In this document: in pieces, positions 9,217 through 17,648 of the stretch
How the letters are laid out: the number at the start of each line of letters is the position of its first letter
Position numbering within the stretch: the stretch's first letter is position 1
Assembly: GCF_000015105.1 (NCBI RefSeq)
Contig: NC_008610.1
Coordinates: forward strand, 806,001-870,000
Length of the DNA: 64,000 bases
Origin: Candidatus Ruthia magnifica str. Cm (Calyptogena magnifica)
GTDB taxonomy: Bacteria > Pseudomonadota > Gammaproteobacteria > PS1 > Pseudothioglobaceae
Direction: 5' to 3'
Made by a program: the position numbers and the translations under genes
The notes under the pieces: model-generated
Told to the model about the DNA's origin: nothing
What the model saw: the letters and a program-made list of their open reading frames with translations, nothing else
The model's database searches: none

Positions 9217-10494
9217 GTGAATATTGGAATTTTAGGGCTTGGTACTGTCGGTGGTGGCGTGGTGAATGTGTTAAACAAAAACCAAGCACAAATTACACGC
9301 CGATCTGGCGATAATATTAACATCACTCATGCAGCTGTAAGAGATACAACCCAAATACGTATTTGTCCTACTGAGGATATTAAGTTAACTCAAGACCCAT
9401 TTGAGATTATTAATAATAATGATATTGATGTCGTTTTAGAATTAATGGGTGGCACAGGTTTAGCTAAAGATTTGGTCGAACAAGCCATTGAAAATGGAAA
9501 ACATGTTGTCACAGCCAACAAAGCTTTAATTGCTATACATGGCAATAAACTACTTGCCTTGGCAAAAGATAACAACACGCATCTTTTATTTGAAGCGGCC
9601 GTTGCTGGTGGTATTCCTATCTTAAAAATTTTAGAACAAGGTTTAAGTGCCAATCAAATTGAATTAGTTGCTGGTATTATCAATGGTACAAGTAACTTTA
9701 TTCTAACTGAAATGCGTAATAAAGGTAGAGACTTTGGAGATGTTCTAAAAGAGGCGCAAGCATTGGGTTACGCCGAAGATGACCCTACTTTTGATGTCGA
9801 AGGTATTGATGCGGCACATAAATTAGCCATCCTCGCTTCAATGGCGTTTGGCTGTGAGTTACAATTTAATCAAGTTTCAACTGAAGGTATTAGCAAAATT
9901 AGTGGTGAAGATATTACTTTTGCAACGGAATTGGGTTATACCATTAAACACCTGGGTATTGCTAAAAAACTAGATGGAAAATTACAAATGTATGTACACC
10001 CAACTTTAGTGCCTAAAACTCATTTACTATCTAATGTTGATGGCGTTATGAACAGTGTATTGGTCAAAGGTAATGCAGTTAGTGAAACGCTTTATTATGG
10101 TGCTGGTGCTGGTGCTGAAGCAACAGCAAGTAGTGTTATTGCTAATTTGATTGATATTATCAAGGGCACTGTGAATCATGATATTTTAGGCTGGAAATCA
10201 TTAAAAAACATTCCAAATTGCAACACTGGAGATATTGAAAGTATTTTCTACTTGCGTTTATTGACCACTGATAAACTAGGGGTTTTGGCAGATATTACAG
10301 CAACTTTAGCCAATCATAACATTAGTGTAGAGTCTGTTATACAAAAACAAATTGACCAGAAAAATAACGCGCACATTGCTATCATTACCAATCTTACAAA
10401 AACTAGTGAACTGAACAAGGCAGTGGCAGAAATTCAAACCCATGACTACATCCAAGAAGATGTTAAAATTATTTTTGTTAAAACACTTAATTAA
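9217..10494 (+). CDS. hom: Homoserine dehydrogenase (with ACT domain)
   Basis: Reduces aspartate semialdehyde to homoserine, the branch step to threonine and methionine. The 425-residue monofunctional enzyme has the Rossmann loop GILGLGTVGGGVV at the N-terminus, the NADP-site TANKALIA near 107, the catalytic region GIINGTSNFILTEM and GYAEDDPTFDVEGIDAAHKLAI at about 150-205 with the substrate-binding Asp and the catalytic Lys, and a C-terminal ACT domain from about 345 that in relatives binds threonine as feedback inhibitor. The start is GTG at 9217; the nearby ATG at 9204 is out of frame. It is followed ten bases later by thrC, so the two form a threonine operon. No aspartokinase fusion is present. 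Confidence 0.95.
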   Translation: MNIGILGLGTVGGGVVNVLNKNQAQITRRSGDNINITHAAVRDTTQIRICPTEDIKLTQDPFEIINNNDIDVVLELMGGTGLAKDLVEQAIENGKHVVTANKALIAIHGNKLLALAKDNNTHLLFEAAVAGGIPILKILEQGLSANQIELVAGIINGTSNFILTEMRNKGRDFGDVLKEAQALGYAEDDPTFDVEGIDAAHKLAILASMAFGCELQFNQVSTEGISKISGEDITFATELGYTIKHLGIAKKLDGKLQMYVHPTLVPKTHLLSNVDGVMNSVLVKGNAVSETLYYGAGAGAEATASSVIANLIDIIKGTVNHDILGWKSLKNIPNCNTGDIESIFYLRLLTTDKLGVLADITATLANHNISVESVIQKQIDQKNNAHIAIITNLTKTSELNKAVAEIQTHDYIQEDVKIIFVKTLN

Positions 10495-10504
10495 GGAAAA
10501 AATA

Positions 10505-11569
10505 ATGAGATATACCGGTTTAATTGAACACTATAAAGACAGACTTCCCGTGGATGACAGCACTCGAATTATTAGTTTAGGCGAGGGAAATACACCACTC
10601 ATTCGGCTAGAAAATATTCCTAAAGAATTAGGTAAAGATGTTGATATTTATATTAAATATGAAGGTCTAAACCCCACGGGTTCATTTAAAGACCGAGGTA
10701 TGACTATGGCAGTTACCAAAGCAGTAGAATCCGGTTCTAAAGCAATTATTTGTGCTTCTACAGGTAACACCTCAGCATCTGCTGCGGCTTACGCTGCGCG
10801 TGCTGGTATTAAAGCGTTTGTGTTGATTCCTGAAGGAAAAATTGCACTAGGTAAATTAGCACAAGCAATGATTCATGACGCTGTTATTATTCAAATTAAA
10901 GGTAACTTTGACGATGGCATGCGTTTGGTTAAAGAGGTGGCTGAACATACACCAGTATCAATTGTTAATTCAATTAATCCATTTCGCCTACAGGGTCAAA
11001 AAACTGCTGCCTTTGAAATTATAGAAGAGTTTGGCTGTGCGCCAGATTATCATTGCCTGCCTGTGGGCAATGCAGGGAATATTTCAGCACATTGGATGGG
11101 ATATACAGAATATCATAAAGAAGGTAAAGTAAACAATATTCCTAAAATGATCGGCTATCAAGCAGCAGGCTCTGCGCCTTTTGTTAAAGGTGCAATGATA
11201 GACAACCCAGAAACCATTGCAACTGCTATTCGTATTGGCCATCCACAAAGTTGGGATTTGGCACACAAAGTTGAAAAAAAATCAAACGGCTGGTTTGATT
11301 CATTAACCGATGAAGAAATTCTAAACGCAAAAAAATTACTCACTGAAAAAGAAGGTATTTTTTGCGAACCAGCTTCAGCAATCTCACTAGCAGGTGCAAT
11401 GCGTGACATTAAAAACGGAAAAATTGAAAATGGTTCTAAAATTGTATGCACTTTAACAGGTCATGGCTTAAAAGACCCTGATATAGCAATTTCACATTGC
11501 ACCAATCAAATAATTAACATCAACCTAGTAATGAGCGAAGTCAAAGACACTATTTTAAATAATATGTAA
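10505..11569 (+). CDS. thrC: Threonine synthase
   Basis: PLP enzyme that converts O-phosphohomoserine to threonine. The 354-residue product has the PLP lysine in PTGSFKDRGM near residue 60, the phosphate-binding loop ASTGNTSASAAAYAA, GKLAQAMIHDA and VGNAGNISAHW. Size and motifs match the short (about 350-residue) threonine synthase class. I chose the ATG at 10505, which has AAGGA a few bases upstream; an in-frame ATG at 10442 lies inside hom and would add 21 residues with no family match. It is coupled closely to hom, giving a two-gene route from aspartate semialdehyde to threonine. Confidence 0.94.
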   Translation: MRYTGLIEHYKDRLPVDDSTRIISLGEGNTPLIRLENIPKELGKDVDIYIKYEGLNPTGSFKDRGMTMAVTKAVESGSKAIICASTGNTSASAAAYAARAGIKAFVLIPEGKIALGKLAQAMIHDAVIIQIKGNFDDGMRLVKEVAEHTPVSIVNSINPFRLQGQKTAAFEIIEEFGCAPDYHCLPVGNAGNISAHWMGYTEYHKEGKVNNIPKMIGYQAAGSAPFVKGAMIDNPETIATAIRIGHPQSWDLAHKVEKKSNGWFDSLTDEEILNAKKLLTEKEGIFCEPASAISLAGAMRDIKNGKIENGSKIVCTLTGHGLKDPDIAISHCTNQIININLVMSEVKDTILNNM

Positions 11570-11604
11570 AAATATGAAAATAGAACTATTAAAAAAATGC
11601 TGAG

Positions 11605-11829
11605 ATGACTAACATTACTCGTTTTTGCGTTATTATTGGTGTTAATGGTTTTGGAAAAACCATTTTATTCAATATATTTAGTTTTTTGAAAGATGTACTT
11701 GCTACTTATGTTAATACCGTTTTCCATAAACGAGGCAGCTTTAGTAAAGTTACTAGTCGTAGTTCTGAAGATAATATTGAATTTGAGATAAAATTTAGAA
11801 CAAAGAAAGAGTTGCAACAAATCTATTAG
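11605..11829 (+). pseudogene. N-terminal stub of an AAA/RecF-like predicted ATPase
   Basis: A 74-codon open frame whose start reads like the N-terminus of a predicted ABC/AAA-type ATPase: a beta strand leading into the P-loop GVNGFGKTILFN, then FSFLKDVLA and a beta-rich tail (NIEFEIKFRTKK). Such proteins normally run to 350 residues or more with Walker B and signature motifs; here the frame stops at 11829 and cysM begins 26 bases later. It is best read as a truncated relic in the thrC-cysM spacer. It may still be translated, but it could not form a complete ATPase. The exact family was not determined. Confidence 0.6.
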
Positions 11830-11855
11830 TTTTTCATCTTTAGTATCCAAAAATT

Positions 11856-12743
11856 ATGCATTATTTAACCATTGAGCAGACTATTGGCAATACACCTTTA
11901 GTCAAACTTAAGCGACTCAACCCTAACTTATCAAATACCATCTTACTCAAACTAGAAGGTAACAACCCCGCAGGTTCGGTTAAAGATAGAGCTGCACTTA
12001 ACATGGTTTTAAATAGTGAAAATCGGGGTGAAATATCTCCTGGTGATACCTTAATTGAAGCTACTAGTGGTAATACTGGTATTGCACTTGCGATGATAGC
12101 GGCTATTAAGGGTTATAAAATGATTTTAATTATGCCTGATCATCTTTCAAAAGAAAGACGTAATGCCATGAGTGCTTATGGCACTCAACTTATCTTAGTC
12201 ACTCAAAACGAAGGCATGGAGGGCGCTAGAAATTTAGCTGATAAAATGGAAAAACAGGGTAAAGGTAAACAACTTAACCAATTTTCTAATCCAGATAATC
12301 CAAATGCTCATATCAATACAACTGCTGAAGAAATTTGGCAAGATACACAAGGGTCAATCACCCATTTTGTCGCTGCCATGGGAACAACTGGCACGATTAT
12401 GGGTGTATCAGATAGTTTAAAGGCAAAAAATCCAGCCATTAAAATTATTGGTGTACAGCCTGAAGATGGCGCGCAAATTGCTGGCATTCGCCGTTGGTCA
12501 AAAGCATACTTACCAAAAATATTTGATCAATCTAAAGTAGATACTATCATAGATATTTCACAAATTTTAGCAGAGCAAATCACACGGGACTTAGCAACAA
12601 TGGAAGGTATTTTTGCTGGTGTATCCTCTGGTGGCGCTTTATCAGTAGCCATTGAGTTATCCAAACAAATTAACAATGCCACCATTGTTACTATTGTTTG
12701 CGATCGGGGTGATCGTTATTTATCAACTGGACTGTTTAGTTGA
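11856..12743 (+). CDS. cysM: Cysteine synthase B (O-acetylserine sulfhydrylase)
   Basis: PLP enzyme that makes cysteine from O-acetylserine and sulfide or thiosulfate. The 295-residue product begins TIEQTIGNTPLVKLKRL, the typical CysM N-terminus, with the PLP lysine in NPAGSVKDRAA near residue 42, the phosphate loop EATSGNTGIALAM, GTTGTIMGVS and the C-terminal GVSSGGA. The isozyme call (CysM rather than CysK) rests on the N-terminal pattern and the short length. The use of thiosulfate by CysM would suit a thiosulfate-metabolising cell, though that is inference. The next gene, a CLC antiporter, starts at the last base before the cysM stop codon. Confidence 0.92.
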   Translation: MHYLTIEQTIGNTPLVKLKRLNPNLSNTILLKLEGNNPAGSVKDRAALNMVLNSENRGEISPGDTLIEATSGNTGIALAMIAAIKGYKMILIMPDHLSKERRNAMSAYGTQLILVTQNEGMEGARNLADKMEKQGKGKQLNQFSNPDNPNAHINTTAEEIWQDTQGSITHFVAAMGTTGTIMGVSDSLKAKNPAIKIIGVQPEDGAQIAGIRRWSKAYLPKIFDQSKVDTIIDISQILAEQITRDLATMEGIFAGVSSGGALSVAIELSKQINNATIVTIVCDRGDRYLSTGLFS

Positions 12744-14014
12744 AAAGATATCTCTCGCACCAACTACCCAATAAATTAAAAATCTATATATCCTTGATAC
12801 TAAGTAGTATTATCACTGTTATTGCTATTGATTTTTTCCTTACCTCTAGTGATTATGCTCAACACACATTCAAGCATTTAATTGCCTCAAAGCCTTATTT
12901 AAGTTTTGTTATTACTCCTGTTGTATTTATATTGATTGTTTATATTGCTAAGTATTTCTGTCACTATATTCAAGGTAGTGGCATTCCACAATTAATTGCC
13001 GCCAATGATTCTCGCAACAAATCCATACGTGAAAAACTCTTATCATTTAGGATGGCAATTGGAAAAATTGTGCTTATTTTTATGGGCATGCTTGGTGGTG
13101 CGTCTATTGGCATTGAAGGCCCTAGTATTCATATTGGTGGCTCAATATTTTTTGGCTTTAATCAATTCATTAAATTCAAACGTAAACTGCTTATCCATTC
13201 ACTTATTGCAATTGGTGGTAGTGCTGGGCTTATTGTCGCCTTTAACGCACCAATTGCGGGTTTTTTGTTTAGTTTTGAAGAGATAGGCCGTCGACTCAAA
13301 AAACAAGCACTAATTTTAATCGCCATCATTAGTGGTTTGGTTTACTTATTGGCAGTTATATATCGTGGTAATGACGTCTATTTAAATGATATGTCAACTT
13401 ATTTTATTGATTTAACACTAATTTGGCAATTACTACCATTGGCGATATTTTCTGGAATTTTAGGTGGTTTATTCTCAAAAACCACTCTTTACTTAATTAA
13501 GAAATTTATTGCACACACTAAAACTAAAGTTGTCATGGTTGCCTTAATATTAGGTTTAATTATTGCGTTATTTAACTACCTTTCTAAAGGTCAAATTGCT
13601 GGCTCTGGTCGTGAAGAAGTGTTATTAATGTTAGACGGACATCAGCTAGGTGCTGACTTTGTTATGATGAAATATCTATCAACGCTAAGTTCTCTAGCTT
13701 CCACCATTCCTGGTGGTTTATTCATGCCCAGTATTTCTATTGGCGCTGGTATCGGCAGTGAAGTGAGCCATTATTATTCACAAATTAGCCCTCAAATTAC
13801 TATTATTATGGCGATGATTGCTTATTTAAGTGCTGTTATTAGGGCACCACTTACTAGTGCATTTGTTGTTTTAGAGATGACAAATACACTTAATTTACTC
13901 ATTCCAGCGCTAATTATTGCCTTTATTACCAATTGGGTGTCTAAAAAAATATCTACACAACCAATCTACGAAGCATTGGCTAAGAGTTACTTAAAGTTAA
14001 CTAAAACGGCCTAA
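12740..14014 (+). CDS. CLC-family chloride channel / H+-Cl- antiporter
   Basis: Voltage-independent chloride transporter of the inner membrane, in bacteria usually a 2Cl-/H+ exchanger. The 424-residue product has the three anion-pathway signatures of the family: GSGIPQ near 80, GIEGPSIHIGG near 125 (including the gating Glu) and GGLFMPSISIGAGIG near 330. About ten or more hydrophobic helices are present and no C-terminal CBS domains. The start is TTG at 12740, overlapping the cysM stop (TTGA); this is inferred from the overlap and could be a few codons off. The 3' end overlaps the convergent hemJ gene by 14 bases, so neither end can be lost without affecting the other. Confidence 0.9.
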   Translation: MKRYLSHQLPNKLKIYISLILSSIITVIAIDFFLTSSDYAQHTFKHLIASKPYLSFVITPVVFILIVYIAKYFCHYIQGSGIPQLIAANDSRNKSIREKLLSFRMAIGKIVLIFMGMLGGASIGIEGPSIHIGGSIFFGFNQFIKFKRKLLIHSLIAIGGSAGLIVAFNAPIAGFLFSFEEIGRRLKKQALILIAIISGLVYLLAVIYRGNDVYLNDMSTYFIDLTLIWQLLPLAIFSGILGGLFSKTTLYLIKKFIAHTKTKVVMVALILGLIIALFNYLSKGQIAGSGREEVLLMLDGHQLGADFVMMKYLSTLSSLASTIPGGLFMPSISIGAGIGSEVSHYYSQISPQITIIMAMIAYLSAVIRAPLTSAFVVLEMTNTLNLLIPALIIAFITNWVSKKISTQPIYEALAKSYLKLTKTA

Positions 14015-14423
14015 CCACAACAAGGATAACAACACCCACCAATATCAGCACAGGGAACTCGTTAAACCAACGATAAAATACATGAGAGTGGGTGTTTTTA
14101 TCAGCCTTAAAAACACCCACTAAATGACCACAATAAAAATGGTATGTAATCAACAAAATCACCAATAATAACTTAATGTATAGCCAATATTGAATTGAAT
14201 AATATGCCCAATTCTCAACACTCATCCATAATCCTAGTACACTAACTAAGATAAAACTCGGCATCATAATGTATTTATAAAGCTTACGTTCCATCACTTT
14301 AAAACGTTCAATACTAAGTTTATCTTTGCTCATTGAATGATAAACAAAAAGACGTGGTAAATAAAATAGCGCTGCAAACCAAGTAATCACACTAATAACA
14401 TGAAAGGCTTTTATCCACAACAT
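14001..14423 (-). CDS. hemJ: Protoporphyrinogen IX oxidase HemJ
   Basis: Four-helix membrane protein (UPF0093/HemJ family) that oxidises protoporphyrinogen IX to protoporphyrin IX, the penultimate step of heme synthesis, feeding electrons to the respiratory chain. The 140-residue product has the family start LWIKAFHVISVITWFAALFYLPRLFVYH with the conserved His in helix 1, the YKYIMMPSF loop, and the C-terminal RWFNEFPVLILV motif. No hemG or hemY is seen in the window, so this is likely the cell's enzyme for the step. It converges on and overlaps the CLC gene by 14 bases. With hemC at 23.3 kb it indicates an active heme pathway. Confidence 0.92.
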   Translation of the reverse strand: MLWIKAFHVISVITWFAALFYLPRLFVYHSMSKDKLSIERFKVMERKLYKYIMMPSFILVSVLGLWMSVENWAYYSIQYWLYIKLLLVILLITYHFYCGHLVGVFKADKNTHSHVFYRWFNEFPVLILVGVVILVVVRPF

Positions 14424-14766
14424 ATAATCTACACTTTTTTAAAGCTCCTTTTAGGTAAACACACAGCATCTAAAGCACATATTATAGTAAATTAAATTAA
14501 CTTTATTTAACTTTATTTACAGGAAGGTTTAATTAAAAATAAGCGTCGTTAACAAGCATTATATTCACGCTTAAAATTAATCAAAGTATAAGCTAATAAT
14601 AACGAATTTCTTAATCAACCAGATATTGCAATGAGTAATTTTAGAAAACAAAACAATACATTAAAAATGTTCTACTCAAGATTATAATAACATTCGTTTT
14701 GATGCTTTATAATATTACTTCATGTTCAACTGATGCGACCAATTGTTAAGTAGAATACCTCCCTGA

Positions 14767-15087
14767 GTGGACATCACGCTAGATTCTAAACAAGAAATAT
14801 TAAACATTGTTCAAACTCTTTTATATTCAGTTGAGTTAATCATCATTCCTCGTGACGGGCTGGCTATACAAGTGGCGTCTCCTAAAACACACATCACTGT
14901 TATTAATACTGAAAACTCAGCTTCATCACAACATTATACACAATATTAATTTTGACACAGGTATGGTTAAATACGTTAGTAAACTGATCAGTCAACACAA
15001 TTTAGTATTTACAGTTAACCCAAAAACCTCTCAAGATATTTGCACAATTTGTAGTAATGTTACTGCAGGCGTTAAAAAATCCTAAAA
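14767..15087 (+). pseudogene. Relic of an unidentified protein, first readable patch
   Basis: Reads as coding sequence with one frame change. 14767-14945 gives SKQEILNIVQTLLYS, VELIIIPRDGLAIQVASP and THITVINTENSASSQHY; the frame then shifts to give INFDTGMVKYVSKLIS, QHNLVFTVNPKTSQDICTIC and SNVTAGVKKS, ending with a stop at about 15085. The alternating strand-helix pattern and the two cysteines (CTIC) look like a real globular protein. No family recognised. Confidence 0.5.
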
Positions 15088-15282
15088 CTGGATTCAATAA
15101 TTGATAACTTATTGTCTTGAACAATAATAATGCCAGATGTCTCATGATTACAAGTAAAACCAGAACCTTGAGCATCAATCATTGTTAATATTAAAAATAG
15201 TATTGATACCAATACTGATATTGATTTTATTGGTATAAAGTACTAAAATGCACGTTATATTAAAATCGTAACAACACAAGTT

Positions 15283-15576
15283 GTGATTTCCTACATTAAT
15301 GAATTCGCTCGCTCACTTGATGATTTGCTCATGAGCGATATCTTTATTGATATTCACAACCAAGTCAAAGTCATTCATCAAGAATATCGTGAAGTGCGTT
15401 TATTTGTACACGCTATGCATCTGGCCTCAAGCGTTGACAGGATTATCTCTAACGAATACTGCATTGATTTGACTAAATACCAATATTTATCCGATGAATT
15501 CAAACAAGTATTTACTTCATATAAAGAAAAATCAATACCAAAAATTGTCCAAATGGAAAATTTAACAACACATTAG
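15283..15576 (+). pseudogene. Relic of an unidentified protein, second readable patch
   Basis: A 97-codon open frame with strikingly normal composition: YINEFARSLDDLLMSDIF, HNQVKVIHQEYREVRLFVHA, SSVDRIISNEYCIDLTKYQ and EFKQVFTSYKEKSIPKIVQ. Charged helices predominate. It opens with a weak GTG/TTG-type start and has no Shine-Dalgarno sequence. It lies about 200 bases downstream of the first patch on the same strand, so both may be pieces of one gene. I do not recognise the family. It could instead be a short expressed protein, but nothing upstream supports that. Confidence 0.45.
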
Positions 15577-16012
15577 GCGATGAAATAAACAATAAAGAAG
15601 GGCTAGAAACACTTTGCAATCCGTAAGTAAAAATCAGAGAGAAAATCACAAAATCCAGCCATCAGTTATTAATTTAAAAAAAGTCTGCTAATTGAGTAAT
15701 ATACAGCACCAAAATAACTAATAAATAATTTTGAATCAAGCACTCGCAAATACTTTAGCAGCCAACCAGCAAATCACTGAATAAAACGATAAAATTAAAA
15801 ACCCAGAAAATAATCTCCACATAGCCAAATAATTTTAAAAAACGATTTTCCTTGCAAACTTTGATTTCAAATTTTAAAATACTAACATATTAGTTATTTT
15901 GTGCACTTTTTCCTAATGTTACCTTAGTAATTAAAAAAATATCCTGATTTGATCATTGAGAATGACTTATTGTTTTTTGATTTTTCAGTGTTAAAAAGTT
16001 CTTTCATTATTT

Positions 16013-16348
16013 CTAAGCCTCAACATATACCCAAGCATCTTGTCCAGATTGAAACTTACCTTTAATACGTTGATAGGTATCTACTTCATATTGATCGGAT
16101 TTGAACAGTTCTATTTGCGTTATTTTAAATACCACGCCATCAACACAATCACCCATACTAAAAACAGCAATTGGATGATAAGTTTTACCGCTTAATTCAA
16201 TAACCGATATATCTTCAATTTTTATATAGTGCAGTTGATAGTCCAATAATTGATCTGTATAACCCTCTAACACACGCCCAAATGTTTCTAATTGTACCAG
16301 TACATTTTGCAACGTTCCATAAGAAAAAAGTAATTCAATTGTGCTCAT
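16013..16348 (-). CDS. Gamma-glutamylcyclotransferase (AIG2-like) family protein
   Basis: Small single-domain protein of the GGCT/AIG2 fold; family members cyclise gamma-glutamyl amino acids or amines to 5-oxoproline, although many bacterial members have no assigned substrate. The 111-residue product starts STIELLFSYGTLQ, containing the diagnostic YGTL (family YGSL) loop that binds the substrate carboxylate, and continues with GRVLEGYTDQLLDYQL and PIAVFSMGDCVDGVVFKI, as in the family core. The ATG at 16348 was chosen over one at 16378 because the latter would overlap the upstream peptidase gene and precede the conserved first strand by ten unrelated residues. It is probably the last gene of the operon with the two M16 peptidases. 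Confidence 0.8.
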   Translation of the reverse strand: MSTIELLFSYGTLQNVLVQLETFGRVLEGYTDQLLDYQLHYIKIEDISVIELSGKTYHPIAVFSMGDCVDGVVFKITQIELFKSDQYEVDTYQRIKGKFQSGQDAWVYVEA

Positions 16349-16358
16349 TACACTTTTT

Positions 16359-17648
16359 CTATTGAGTCTGTCCAACACTTAAAATAATAAATTTATCCAT
16401 ATTGATTAATCGGCTAAAAGCCATTTGAATATCTTTGGCACTAATGTTTTTAATTTTATCAGTAAAACGACTTAAATAATCAAAAGGCAAGTCGTAAAAA
16501 CCAATGATTGACAAATACGTTAAAATACTTGCATTGCTCGCAGTTTTTAGGGCAAAACCATAAATAATATTATTTTTACCATCTTGCAGTTGCTGACTAC
16601 TAATTGGATGATTTAAAAAGTTTTTCAGTGTTTTAATGACAATTTTTTTGGCTTGATCAGCTTGGTCATTTTTAGTTTGCAATTTTACTAAGAAAAAGCC
16701 ATTCGATTTCATCTTGGTAAAATAACTCACCACCGAATATGCTAAACCTTTTTGCTCACGAATGTCATCACTTAAAATAGAAGTTAACCCACCGCCACCC
16801 AAAATATGATTGCCTAAATATAACGAATAATAATCAGAGTGCGCTCGATTAATACCCGTTTGTCCGATTAACAAATGCGTTTGCTTAGATGGAAATTCAA
16901 TATGAATATTTTGTGATTTTTTAAGCGCCTTAACAAGTGGATTACTTTGGGCTTTTTTACCACTATTTAAGCCATGGGAGATTTGTCTAGCAATTTGTTT
17001 GGCTTTAGTTCTGCTAATATTACCCACCAAAGCAATGGTTAAATTTTTGGCCACATAATATATCTGGTAGTGTTGAGCCAAATCAAGGGTAGAAATATTA
17101 ACAAGCGATTCTTTGGTTCCAATTTTCGTATGCCCGTAAGGATGTCCAGCAAAAACCGCTTTATCAAAAGCAAGTGATGCTATTGAAGCAGGCGATTGTT
17201 TAATAACTTTAACTAAACGCAAAACTTGTTTCTTTTCACGGTTTAAGTATTTATGTTTAAACACTGGTTGAGTAACAACTTCAGTTAATATGTCTAACGC
17301 TATTTGCAAATTATCTTGACGTGTTAATGTACGCAATGAAACAATTGACATATCTTTTAAAGAATGCGTGGAAAATTGCGCACCTACTGATTCAAACAGT
17401 TCAATAATTTGTTCTTGTGAATGATACTTACTTGCTGTACCCAGCAAGCTATTAGTTAAAGTTGCCAAACCAAATTTAGCGCCATCTCTAGAACTAGCTG
17501 CATCAAAATTTAAGGCAATATCAAGCATAGGCAAACCTTGAGTTTGTGCAAACAATACTTTAGCACCTTCAGGTGTTGTCCAATGTATAATATTCAACTT
17601 AGCTTGTGCTTGAGTTGTTATTAGCAATAAAATGATTAAGAATTTCAT
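16359..17648 (-). CDS. M16 family peptidase homologue lacking the zinc site (partner subunit)
   Basis: The 429-residue product has an N-terminal signal sequence (residues 1-16, ending AQA) and the two-domain M16 fold, with FGLATLTNSLLGTAS standing where catalytic homologues have the HxxEH zinc motif. It retains the peptidase C-domain features, LALVGNISRTKAKQIARQI-like strands and LGNHILGGGGLTSILSDDIRE (the glycine-rich loop and the conserved Arg/Tyr region). It is therefore the inactive partner of the adjacent gene, comparable to the alpha subunits of processing peptidases and to paired bacterial PqqL-like genes. Its start overlaps the stop of the catalytic gene by four bases, indicating coupled, probably stoichiometric synthesis of a periplasmic complex. 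Confidence 0.86.
   Translation of the reverse strand: MKFLIILLLITTQAQAKLNIIHWTTPEGAKVLFAQTQGLPMLDIALNFDAASSRDGAKFGLATLTNSLLGTASKYHSQEQIIELFESVGAQFSTHSLKDMSIVSLRTLTRQDNLQIALDILTEVVTQPVFKHKYLNREKKQVLRLVKVIKQSPASIASLAFDKAVFAGHPYGHTKIGTKESLVNISTLDLAQHYQIYYVAKNLTIALVGNISRTKAKQIARQISHGLNSGKKAQSNPLVKALKKSQNIHIEFPSKQTHLLIGQTGINRAHSDYYSLYLGNHILGGGGLTSILSDDIREQKGLAYSVVSYFTKMKSNGFFLVKLQTKNDQADQAKKIVIKTLKNFLNHPISSQQLQDGKNNIIYGFALKTASNASILTYLSIIGFYDLPFDYLSRFTDKIKNISAKDIQMAFSRLINMDKFIILSVGQTQ

Larger units (their letters stand above)
14424..16012. other. Eroded spacer holding relics of an unidentified gene
   Basis: Nearly 1.6 kb without an intact gene. Two forward-strand patches of clean protein-like sequence (14767-15087 and 15283-15576) are described separately. 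The rest (14424-14760, 15090-15280 and 15580-16012) is AT-rich, stop-laden in all frames, and I see no RNA gene or terminator in it. The order and strand of the patches suggest parts of one long gene that has decayed. Confidence 0.5.
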
